Shown here: piece after piece, positions 16,948 to 24,252 of the stretch
Position numbering within the stretch: position 1 is the first letter of the stretch
Layout: every line of letters starts with the position of its first letter
Assembly (NCBI GenBank): GCA_041545745.1
Contig: CP168152.1
Coordinates: 3,966,001-4,030,000 of the forward strand
DNA length: 64,000 nucleotides
Direction: 5' to 3'
From: Stenotrophomonas indicatrix
GTDB taxonomy: Bacteria > Pseudomonadota > Gammaproteobacteria > Xanthomonadales > Xanthomonadaceae
Position numbers and translations under genes: made by a program
The notes under the pieces: model-generated
The model's database searches: none
Seen by the model: the letters and a program-made list of their open reading frames with translations, nothing else
What the model was told of the DNA's origin: nothing

Positions 16948-17844
16948 TCAGGGATGGTCCAACGGTTTCGGCGGCTCCTGCCGGTTCACCCGTTCCCGGT
17001 GCAGCAGGTACAGGCCCGAAGCGACGATGATCGCCGCGCCCGCCCAGGTGTAGCCATCCGGCAACTGCCCCCAGAAGGCCAGATCCCAGCCGATCACCCA
17101 GACCAGACCGCTGTACTCCAGCGGCGCGATCATCGATGCCTCACCCAGTTGGAAGGCCTTGGTCAGCGCGATCTGGCCCAGCGCACCGGCCAGGCCCATG
17201 CCGGCGATCAACGGCGCATGCGCCATCTGCAGCGGCACCCAGCCGGGGATTGCCAGCAGCCCGGCGCCGATGGCCATGATGACCAGGAACCAGACCACCA
17301 TCGACTGCGAGGTATCGGTGCGGGTCAGCAGGCTGACGGTGATCGCGGCGATGGCATAGGCGGTGGCAGCGGCCAGCACCATCAGGCCCGGCACCGAGAT
17401 GAAACCGCCCACGCCCGGCCGCAGCACCACCAGCACGCCGACCAGGCCGATGCCGATGGCGACCCAGCGCCGCGGCCCGACCCGCTCGCCCAGCAGCGGC
17501 ACCGACAACGCAGCGATCAGCAGTGGCGCAACGAAATAGATGGTGTAGGCGGTGGACAGCGGCAGGTCGCGCAGGGCGAACACGAAGCAGCCGATCATCG
17601 CCATGCCCAGCCCGCCGCGCAGCAGGTGCAGGCCCCAGCGACGCGGGATCAGCGAGCGTGGCCCGGCACTGGCCAGCACCCAGACCAGTACGAAGGGCAG
17701 CGACGCCACACCCCGCAGGAAGGTCACCTCCAACGAGGGATAGCTGGCCGAGAGCTGCTTCATGCCAGCGTCCATCAGCGAAAAACAGGCGACAGCAGCG
17801 ACCATCCAGGCCACGGCGCGCGAAGGGGAGCGTTGCAGGTTCAT
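16948..17844 (-). CDS. EamA/DMT-family transporter
   Basis: A 298-residue inner-membrane protein with about ten membrane segments arranged as two EamA repeats (about 10-140 and 155-290). Motifs such as TAYTIYFVAPLLIAALSVPLLGERV and ALGQIALTKAFQLGEASMIAPLEYSGLVW are typical of this drug/metabolite transporter group (RhaT/YdcZ-like). Substrate unknown. It is divergent from yajQ. Confidence 0.88.
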   Translation of the reverse strand: MNLQRSPSRAVAWMVAAVACFSLMDAGMKQLSASYPSLEVTFLRGVASLPFVLVWVLASAGPRSLIPRRWGLHLLRGGLGMAMIGCFVFALRDLPLSTAYTIYFVAPLLIAALSVPLLGERVGPRRWVAIGIGLVGVLVVLRPGVGGFISVPGLMVLAAATAYAIAAITVSLLTRTDTSQSMVVWFLVIMAIGAGLLAIPGWVPLQMAHAPLIAGMGLAGALGQIALTKAFQLGEASMIAPLEYSGLVWVIGWDLAFWGQLPDGYTWAGAAIIVASGLYLLHRERVNRQEPPKPLDHP

Positions 17845-17979
17845 GGCCCATTATCACCGACCATGCCGGATTGTTGGGTCTGCCGAGCGGTCCTATCGGG
17901 CAAGGCTCGACCCTGCACGGGCAGGCACACGGGCCCCCGCGATAGAATGGCAGCCACTGATTTCTGCGGAGTAACGCCC

Positions 17980-18462
17980 ATGCCTTCCTTCGACGTTGTG
18001 TCCGAAGTCGACACCCACGAACTGACCAATGCACTCGACCAGGCCAACCGCGAGCTTGCCACCCGTTTCGACTTCAAGGGCGTGGACGCCAGGTTCGAGC
18101 GCGAGGGTGAAGTGATCACCCAGTCCGCGCCGAGCGAGTTCCAGCTCAAGCAGATGAACGACATCCTGCGCGCACGCCTGGCCGCCCGCAGCATCGACGT
18201 GCTCAGTCTGGAATATGGCGACGTGGAAACCAACCTTGCGCAGGCCCGGCAGAAGATCACCGTCAAGCAGGGCATCGAGCAGAAGATCGCCAAGAAGATC
18301 GCCGCAGCGCTGAAGGAAGCCAAGCTGAAGGTGGAAACCCAGATCAACGGCGATAAGCTGCGGGTGATGGGCAAGAAGCGCGACGACCTGCAGGACGCCA
18401 TCGCCGTGCTGAAGGCCGGCAAGTTCGAGCTGCCGCTGCAGTTCAACAACTTCCGCGATTGA
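17980..18462 (+). CDS. yajQ: YajQ-family protein
   Basis: A 160-residue protein with two ferredoxin-like repeats. It starts MPSFDVVSEVDTHELTNALD and contains the family segments ATRFDFKGV and KVETQINGDKLRV. The Xanthomonas homologue binds cyclic di-GMP and affects transcription of virulence genes; E. coli YajQ binds nucleotides. The upstream in-frame extension is rejected because it crosses the EamA gene and a palindrome. Monocistronic; a degenerate SMAG follows. Confidence 0.93.
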   Translation: MPSFDVVSEVDTHELTNALDQANRELATRFDFKGVDARFEREGEVITQSAPSEFQLKQMNDILRARLAARSIDVLSLEYGDVETNLAQARQKITVKQGIEQKIAKKIAAALKEAKLKVETQINGDKLRVMGKKRDDLQDAIAVLKAGKFELPLQFNNFRD

Positions 18463-18475
18463 TCGACGCCGGGGT

Positions 18476-18500
18476 GTAGCGCCGGCCCCGGTTGCCGGCC
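18476..18500 (+). repeat. Degenerate SMAG repeat
   Basis: GTAG followed by an imperfect palindrome GCGCCGGCCCCGGTTGCCGGCC, between yajQ and the convergent regulator gene. Confidence 0.55.
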
Positions 18501-19595
18501 TCACTCGCGCAGCAGTTTGTACAGCGTTGTCCGCGAGATTCCGAGTTGGCGTGCGGCGAGGCTGAGGTTGCCTTCGGCAGCACGTGCGGCTCGCCGCGCT
18601 GCATCGCGCTGCTGGTCACGCAGTGGCGCCGCCTGCACGGGCGCCGCGGCCGTAGCCGGCGAACGCGACCGTGCAGCGCGCGGTGCCTGCAGATGCTGAA
18701 GATGGACCGCACTGCCCTCGCCCAACCGCACCCGATGCGCAGGACCAGGCTGCAGCAGTCGGCGTCGCTGAGCGGCGCTGGCGCCGGCAAACAACGTGTC
18801 CAGCGACAGCAACGGCAGCGGCCCACGCCGTGGCAGGCCGAGCAGACGCCGGGCGACGCGGTTGGCGGCAAGCAACTGGCCATCTTCCTGCACCGCCAAC
18901 AGGCCCTGCAGCGGTGATGCCAGCCAGCGCGGATCATGCTGCACCGCCAGAAGGTGCACATCGCTGAGCGTGTGCATCAAGCGGTTCTCGATGGCCAGCG
19001 CCGCCTGCCGGAAATAGCCCTGCAGCAATGCCGGATCGCGCTCCCCCAGCCCGGTGATGTCGATCGCACCGCAGACCTGCCCCTGCAGATCATGCAGCGG
19101 CTCACTCAAGCAGAACACGGGAGCGAATCGCTGCAGATAGTGTTCGTTGCCGCGTACCAAGGCGGGCAGGTCATCGGCCAGGCTGACCGCAGGCGCGGTG
19201 GTGCCGATCTCGGCCTCGCCCAGCCGCCGGCCCACCTGGATCGGCCGCAGCAGCGGCGCATCTTCCAGGCCATGGGCGCGATGCACGATCACCATGCCCT
19301 CGAGGTTGGCGCAGAACATCGTCCATCCCCGCGCACCGAACGCGGCCCACAACTGCTCCAGCTCGGGCTGCACGCAACGCGCCAGGCGGCGGTCGTGGCG
19401 GGATTCCAGGTGGTGGCCGTTGCCCTGCAATGGCGGGTAATACGGCTCCTGGCCGGGGCGCACACCGGCCGCATGCGAACGCTGCCAGGACTGCTGCAAC
19501 GGCAAGGGCAGCATCGCCAGCGACTGCACGTCGCCCTCGGCAAAAGCGGCACGCGCCGCCACCAACTGCTGTTGCCCGACTGTCGTGGCCATCAT
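18501..19595 (-). CDS. GAF-PAS-Fis transcriptional regulator without AAA+ domain
   Basis: A 364-residue regulator resembling AcoR-type activators. A GAF domain occupies about residues 60-220 (TTAPAVSLADDLPALVRGNEHYL, then CGAIDITG), a short PAS-like segment follows (LLAVQEDGQLLAANRVARRLLGL), and the C-terminus is a Fis-type helix-turn-helix (LAARQLGISRTTLYKLL). The AAA+ ATPase module that sigma-54 activators need is absent: the region between PAS and HTH is only about 70 residues and low-complexity. It lies downstream of, and codirectional with, the alcohol/aldehyde dehydrogenase genes and probably senses a related small molecule. ATG at 19595 is chosen (MMATTVGQQQ); the longer frame would cross repeats. 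Confidence 0.8.
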   Translation of the reverse strand: MMATTVGQQQLVAARAAFAEGDVQSLAMLPLPLQQSWQRSHAAGVRPGQEPYYPPLQGNGHHLESRHDRRLARCVQPELEQLWAAFGARGWTMFCANLEGMVIVHRAHGLEDAPLLRPIQVGRRLGEAEIGTTAPAVSLADDLPALVRGNEHYLQRFAPVFCLSEPLHDLQGQVCGAIDITGLGERDPALLQGYFRQAALAIENRLMHTLSDVHLLAVQHDPRWLASPLQGLLAVQEDGQLLAANRVARRLLGLPRRGPLPLLSLDTLFAGASAAQRRRLLQPGPAHRVRLGEGSAVHLQHLQAPRAARSRSPATAAAPVQAAPLRDQQRDAARRAARAAEGNLSLAARQLGISRTTLYKLLRE

Positions 19596-19649
19596 GGACG
19601 CAGGGTACACCCGCGCACGCCACGCCCGCGTTACGTCCCGGCAACGGAG

Positions 19650-19750
19650 CGTTTCCGTTTCCGTCAGGCGTTCATCCACGCATGGCGTGGATCTACTTCC
19701 ACGACGCGCCGTTCCGTGAAAGTACGTTTCCTTCTCCGTCAAGCATTCAT
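19650..19750. repeat. Two near-identical 26-bp leaders, each followed by a SMAG
   Basis: The 26-bp segments 19650-19675 and 19725-19750 share CGTTTCC, CTCCGTCA-like and TTCAT blocks with few mismatches, and each directly precedes a CTAC-ended palindrome. This points to duplication of a unit larger than SMAG itself. Confidence 0.6.
19674..19696 (-). repeat. SMAG repeat
   Basis: Palindrome ATCCACGCATGGCGTGGAT ending in CTAC. Confidence 0.8.
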
Positions 19751-19774
19751 GTGTCGACCAAGGTCGACACCTAC
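19751..19774 (-). repeat. SMAG repeat
   Basis: Palindrome GTGTCGACCAAGGTCGACAC followed by CTAC. Confidence 0.8.
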
Positions 19775-19798
19775 CAACAGCAGCGGGAACCTGTCGAA

Positions 19799-19900
19799 GG
19801 CGGGGTGGGTCCGGTTGCGGGGGTGTAAGCGCCATGGATGGCGCGCCCAAGCCTCCAGGGACGGATTCACGGCGTCCCCCGCAACCGGACCCACCCCGCC
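19799..19900. repeat. Intergenic element with perfect 25-bp inverted arms
   Basis: Arms 19799-19823 and 19876-19900 (starting GGCGGGGTGGGTCCGGTTGC) are exact inverted copies around a 52-bp centre with its own small hairpin (GCCATGGATGGC). It resembles a repeat I associate with intergenic regions of Stenotrophomonas. With the SMAGs it fills the 379 bp between the regulator and the alcohol dehydrogenase gene; no gene was seen there. Confidence 0.8.
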
Positions 19901-19974
19901 ATCCCACGGAATGCCCGCTTTTGACGTTGCCGTCGATTCGGCGGGTGCAGGGCGCAGCCCTGCAAACCCTCACC

Positions 19975-21102
19975 TCACGCAGCGATCCGCAGGATCGGCT
20001 TCAGGGTGATGCCCCGCGTACTGTCCTCGGCCGCCTGGTTGATCTGCTCCAGCGGATAGAACTTCACCAACCTGTCGAACGGGAAGCGCCCCTGCTGGTA
20101 CAGCGTCACCAGCTGCGGAATGAACACCTGCGGCACGCTGTCGCCCTCGACAATGCCACGGATGCTGCGGCCACCCAGCAGCAGGTTGTTCACATCGAAA
20201 CTGGCGGTCGTGCCCAGCTTCGGCGCACCGACCACGCCCATCATGCCCAGCCCGGCCAAGGCTTCGATGCCGGCCGACAGCACCTCCGGCCGACCGGTGG
20301 ATTCCAGTGCGAAATCGGCGCCGCCGCCGGTGATCGCACGCACCGCCTCGATCACATCGGTCTCGCGGCTGTTGACCACGTGGGTGGCACCCAGCTCCAT
20401 GGCCAGCTGCAACCGCGAGGGCACCACGTCGATGGCGATGATGGTGGTGGCACCGGCGACCTTGGCCGCCATCACCGCGCTCAGGCCCACCGCACCTGCG
20501 CCATAGCTGGCGAAGCTGCTGCCCGATCGCACCTGCAGCGAGTTGAGCACCGCACCGGCACCGGTCTGGATGCCGCAGCCCAGTGGCCCGAGCAGCTCCA
20601 GCGGCGCATCGTCAGGCACCTTGATGGCGTTGATCTCGCGCGCCAGCGCAAACGTGGCAAACGACGACTGTGCGAAGAAGTGATCGTGCAGCGGCTGGCC
20701 CTGCGCATCGGTGATGGCGGTATGGCCGTGGCCATCGTCGCCACCGAAGTTCAGCGCGAAGAAATCGCGGCAGTACGCACCATGTCCACCACGACAGGGA
20801 TTGCAGTGACCGCACTGGCCGTAGGTCAGCACGACGTGGTCGCCGGCCTTCAGCTCGCGCACGTTGGGACCGACCGCCTCGACGATGCCCGCGCCCTCAT
20901 GGCCCAGCACCGCCGGCAGCGGCACCGGATAGTATTGGTCACGCACGATCAGGTCGGTGTGGCACAGGCCGGTCGCCACGATCTTCACCAGTACTTCGTC
21001 GTCCTGCGGGCCGCGCAGGCGCGCCTGCTCGATGACGAAGGGCTGTTCCTTGCCGCGCACCACGGCGGCGGTGATGTCACGCGATCCACTGTTGCTGCTC
21101 AT
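19975..21102 (-). CDS. Zinc-dependent aryl-alcohol dehydrogenase (XylB-like)
   Basis: A 375-residue medium-chain dehydrogenase. Catalytic zinc ligands are in GLCHTDL and GHEGAG; the structural zinc cluster is CGHCNPCRGGHGAYC. The NAD-binding motif GAGAVGLSAVMAAKVAGA is present. Length and neighbour suggest a benzyl/aryl-alcohol dehydrogenase of the XylB type, making an aldehyde for the adjacent dehydrogenase. ATG at 21102 (MSSNSGSRD) has an AGGAG-like site. It is 17 bp downstream of the aldehyde dehydrogenase gene, so the two form an operon. Confidence 0.88.
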   Translation of the reverse strand: MSSNSGSRDITAAVVRGKEQPFVIEQARLRGPQDDEVLVKIVATGLCHTDLIVRDQYYPVPLPAVLGHEGAGIVEAVGPNVRELKAGDHVVLTYGQCGHCNPCRGGHGAYCRDFFALNFGGDDGHGHTAITDAQGQPLHDHFFAQSSFATFALAREINAIKVPDDAPLELLGPLGCGIQTGAGAVLNSLQVRSGSSFASYGAGAVGLSAVMAAKVAGATTIIAIDVVPSRLQLAMELGATHVVNSRETDVIEAVRAITGGGADFALESTGRPEVLSAGIEALAGLGMMGVVGAPKLGTTASFDVNNLLLGGRSIRGIVEGDSVPQVFIPQLVTLYQQGRFPFDRLVKFYPLEQINQAAEDSTRGITLKPILRIAA

Positions 21103-21119
21103 CGTTGCGTTCTCCTCGA

Positions 21120-22586
21120 TCAGATCGGATAGGCCGGGGCTTCGCCCTTGACCGTCATCCATTGCCACTGGGTGAATTCCTCCACGTTGGCCGGGCCGCC
21201 GATGCTGGTGCCGTTGCCGGACGCCCCTACCCCGCCGAAGGGATTGATGACCTCATCGTTCACGGTCTGGTCGTTGATGTGCAGCAGGCCGGTACGCAGG
21301 CGCTCGCCCAGCTTCAGCGCGCGGCCGACGTTGCTGGAGACGATCGCCATCGACAGGCCGTACTCGCTGTCATTGGCCAGGCGCACGGCTTCGTCGTCGT
21401 CATCGAACGGCACCACCACCGCTACCGGCGCGAAGATCTCTTCGTTGAACGCCGGATTGTCCGCGCTGACGTTGCCGAGCACGGTCGGTGCGAAGAACAG
21501 GTCCTGGTAGGTGCCGCCGGTTTCGAGGGACGCACCTGCCTTCACCGCGTCGTCGACCACGCGCGCCGCATGGTCGCGTTGCACGGCATTGATCAGTGGG
21601 CCCAGCGCCACGTCCTCGCGTGCCGGGTCGCCCACCTTCAGCGACTTCGCCTTGGCCACCAGCTTCTGCAGGAACGCCTGATGGATGCTGCGCTGTACCA
21701 GCACACGGCCGGTGGCCATGCAGATCTGGCCCTGGTGCAGATACACGCCCCATGCGGTGTTGGCCACGGCCAGGTCCAGATCCGCATCGTCGAGGATGAT
21801 CAGCGCGTTCTTGCCGCCCAGCTCCAGCGACACCTTTTTCAGGTGCTTGCCGGCGGCTTCGCCAACCTTGCGTCCGGCCGCCGTCGAGCCGGTGAACTGG
21901 ATCATCGCCACATGCGGGTCGCTGGTCAGCGCGGCACCGGCGGCGCCGTCGCCGGGCAACATGTGCAGCACACCCTGCGGAAGACCAGCCTGCTCGAACA
22001 GGCGTGCGATCACCGCACCACCACACACCGCCGTGCGCGGGTCCGGCTTGAGCACCACGGCATTGCCGAGCGCGATCGCCGGCGCCACCGCGCGCATCGC
22101 CAGGTACAGCGGAAAATTGAACGGAGAGATCACCCCCACCACACCCAGCGGACGGCGCCGCGCCAGATTCAGGCGCCCAGGCTCGGACGGCAGGATCTCA
22201 CCCACGCTGCGCGAAGGCAGCGCGGCGGCCTCATGCAGCGCCTTGATGGTCACCTTGGCCTCGAAACCAGCCTTCAGGCGGGTGGAGCCACTTTCGCGGA
22301 CCAGCCAGTCGACCAGCGTATCGATGTTTTCTTCGGCCAGGCGTGCAGCCTTGCGCAGCACCTCGGCGCGCTGTTCGTACGGCGCCGCCGCCCATGCCTG
22401 TTGTGCCTGCGCCGCAGCGGCTGCAGAACGCGATACCTGCGCCACGTCGGCCAGGCCGATCTCACCAAGCGACTGCCCGGTGGCGGGCTCGATCACTGGC
22501 TGGCGCTGTGCGGCAGCGCTCCATTGACCATCGAAGAAGGCGCCTGACCAGAGTGTGTCCGGCAGCCATGGGGAAGATGCAGTCAT
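21120..22586 (-). CDS. Aldehyde dehydrogenase (benzaldehyde dehydrogenase-like)
   Basis: A 488-residue NAD(P)-dependent aldehyde dehydrogenase. Motifs: GVVGVISPFNFPLYLAMRAV, the cofactor motif FTGSTAAGRKVGE, catalytic Glu in LELGGKN and nucleophile Cys in HQGQICMATGR. The HxGQICMAT form is seen in benzaldehyde and related dehydrogenases (XylC group). Together with the alcohol dehydrogenase it would turn an aromatic alcohol into the acid. First gene of the operon. The ATG at 22586 is preceded by AGGAGGAC, a strong ribosome binding site. Confidence 0.88.
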   Translation of the reverse strand: MTASSPWLPDTLWSGAFFDGQWSAAAQRQPVIEPATGQSLGEIGLADVAQVSRSAAAAAQAQQAWAAAPYEQRAEVLRKAARLAEENIDTLVDWLVRESGSTRLKAGFEAKVTIKALHEAAALPSRSVGEILPSEPGRLNLARRRPLGVVGVISPFNFPLYLAMRAVAPAIALGNAVVLKPDPRTAVCGGAVIARLFEQAGLPQGVLHMLPGDGAAGAALTSDPHVAMIQFTGSTAAGRKVGEAAGKHLKKVSLELGGKNALIILDDADLDLAVANTAWGVYLHQGQICMATGRVLVQRSIHQAFLQKLVAKAKSLKVGDPAREDVALGPLINAVQRDHAARVVDDAVKAGASLETGGTYQDLFFAPTVLGNVSADNPAFNEEIFAPVAVVVPFDDDDEAVRLANDSEYGLSMAIVSSNVGRALKLGERLRTGLLHINDQTVNDEVINPFGGVGASGNGTSIGGPANVEEFTQWQWMTVKGEAPAYPI

Positions 22587-22781
22587 GTGAAGTCCTCCTG
22601 TGTCGTGCCGCCATTGCACGCCTGGCCCGCAGCGCCGGCAATCGGCCATTGGCGTGATATCGGCAAGGGATTGAATCGATGGGAATTTCCAGCATCGCCG
22701 TTGTCCAGTTCCTGCACAGTGAACGGCGCTCCCGCACCGGCACGCCTACAATGGCCACCCACGCCAGCCGATGCGCCCGCC

Positions 22782-23348
22782 ATGACCGACACCCCCCTGC
22801 CCACCGATGACCCGATCGCCGCCACCCGCCTATGGCTGGAGCGCATCGTCATCGGCCTGAACCTGTGCCCGTTCGCCAAGGCGGTGTATGTAAAGGACCA
22901 GGTCCGCATCGTGCTGAGCGACGCGACCACACCCGAAGCCCTGGTGGAAGAACTGGCCGAAGAACTGGTGCTGCTGCGCGACACGCCGGCCGAGCAGATC
23001 GATACCACGCTGATCGTGCACCCTCAGGTGCTGACCGACTTCCTCGACTACAACGACTTCCTCGACAACGCCGATGCGGCGATCGAGGCGCTGGACCTGC
23101 AGGGCATCCTGCAGGTGGCCAGCTTCCACCCGGAGTATCAGTTCGATGGTGTCGCCGCTGATGACGCCAGCAACTACACCAACCGCGCGCCCTACCCCAC
23201 CCTGCACCTGCTGCGCGAAGACAGCGTGGAACGCGCGGTGGATGTCTACCCGGATCCGGACGTGATCGTCGAGCGCAACATCCAGACCCTGGACCGGATT
23301 GGTGTCGAGGGCTGGCACCGTCGCCTGCGCGGTGACGACCTGTCATGA
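22782..23348 (+). CDS. DUF1415 family protein
   Basis: A 188-residue cytoplasmic protein. The family segment LNLCPFAKAVYVKDQVRIV near the N-terminus, with a CPFA motif, and the later ASFHPEYQF and NRAPYPTLHLLRE segments identify DUF1415. Function is unknown. ATG at 22782. Its TGA overlaps the next ATG in ATGA, so it is translationally coupled to the SDR gene. Confidence 0.85.
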   Translation: MTDTPLPTDDPIAATRLWLERIVIGLNLCPFAKAVYVKDQVRIVLSDATTPEALVEELAEELVLLRDTPAEQIDTTLIVHPQVLTDFLDYNDFLDNADAAIEALDLQGILQVASFHPEYQFDGVAADDASNYTNRAPYPTLHLLREDSVERAVDVYPDPDVIVERNIQTLDRIGVEGWHRRLRGDDLS

Positions 23349-24145
23349 GCGCAGTGCCGCCGATTGCTGCCTGGCCAGTTGCGCCGCTGCACAACAGAGT
23401 CGTGCTGGTCACCGGTGGTGCCAACGGCATCGGCCGCGGCATCGCCCAGGCGGTGCTCGGGGCCGGCGGCCGGGTGCTGATCGGCGATCTGGATGTGGAG
23501 GCAGGCCAGGCCTCCCTTGCCGAATGGCAGCGCGGCGATGATGCCGCGTTCCAGCGGCTGGACATCACCGACGAAACCAGCGTACGCGACTTCATCGCGG
23601 TGGCCCTGCAACGCTTCGGCCGCGTCGACGGCCTGGTCAACAATGCCGGCATCGCCGGGCCGCACGGCACCCTGCTGCAGGACATGGACTGGGAAGAATG
23701 GCAGCGCCGGCTGTCGTCGCTGCATGGTGCGTTCCTGTGCAGCAAGCATGCATTGCCGGCGCTGTCGGCCGATGCAGGCGCAATCATCAACATCGCATCG
23801 ACACGCGCCTGGCAGTCCGAGCCGCACAGCGAAGCCTACGCAGCGGCCAAGGGTGGCCTGGTGGCCTTCACCCATGCGCTTGCGATCAGTGCCGGACCGG
23901 CGGTGCGGGTGAACAGCATCAGCCCCGGCTGGATCAGCACCGATGCCTGGCAGGCGCCGTCGCGGCGGCACGTGCCGCAGTATTCGGCCACCGACCATGC
24001 CCAGCATCCGGTTGGCCGCGTCGGCGAACCAGGGGACATCGGCGCACTGGCGGTGTACCTGTTGTCCTCATTGTCCGGCTTCAGCACCGGCCAGGATTTC
24101 ATCGTCGACGGCGGCATGACCCGGAAGATGATCTACGCCGAATGA
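23345..24145 (+). CDS. Short-chain dehydrogenase/reductase (SDR)
   Basis: A 266-residue classical SDR. The cofactor motif TGGANGIGRGIA (TGxxxGxG), NNAG, catalytic Ser in NIASTRAW, and the Y-x3-K pair in EAYAAAKGG are all visible; SPGWI follows. The Asp after the second strand (GDLDVEAG) suggests NAD(H). The substrate is unknown. Overlaps DUF1415 by four bases. Confidence 0.88.
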   Translation: MSAVPPIAAWPVAPLHNRVVLVTGGANGIGRGIAQAVLGAGGRVLIGDLDVEAGQASLAEWQRGDDAAFQRLDITDETSVRDFIAVALQRFGRVDGLVNNAGIAGPHGTLLQDMDWEEWQRRLSSLHGAFLCSKHALPALSADAGAIINIASTRAWQSEPHSEAYAAAKGGLVAFTHALAISAGPAVRVNSISPGWISTDAWQAPSRRHVPQYSATDHAQHPVGRVGEPGDIGALAVYLLSSLSGFSTGQDFIVDGGMTRKMIYAE

Positions 24146-24164
24146 TCCCGGGCCACGACACCCG

Positions 24165-24239
24165 GTAGATGCCAACCAAGGTTGGCACCTACCAGGGCAT
24201 CACGCATCGATTTCCGGTAGATCCACGCCATGCGTGGAT
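24165..24239. repeat. Two SMAG repeats
   Basis: First copy 24165-24192: GTAG, palindrome TGCCAACCAAGGTTGGCA, and CTAC at the far end as well. Second copy 24217-24239: GTAG then ATCCACGCCATGCGTGGAT. They lie between the convergent SDR and prlC genes. Confidence 0.8.
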
Positions 24240-24252
24240 GGCGGCAACCTGC

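Noticed and set aside
16855..17979. Long upstream extension of YajQ
   Set aside because: It passes through the long palindrome and is antisense to the EamA transporter; YajQ family proteins start at the ATG at 17980.
22587..22760. Sigma-54 promoter before the aldehyde dehydrogenase gene
   Set aside because: One GG-N10-GC spacing occurs (TGGCCGATTGCCGGC) but the -12 part is poor and the nearby regulator lacks an AAA+ domain.
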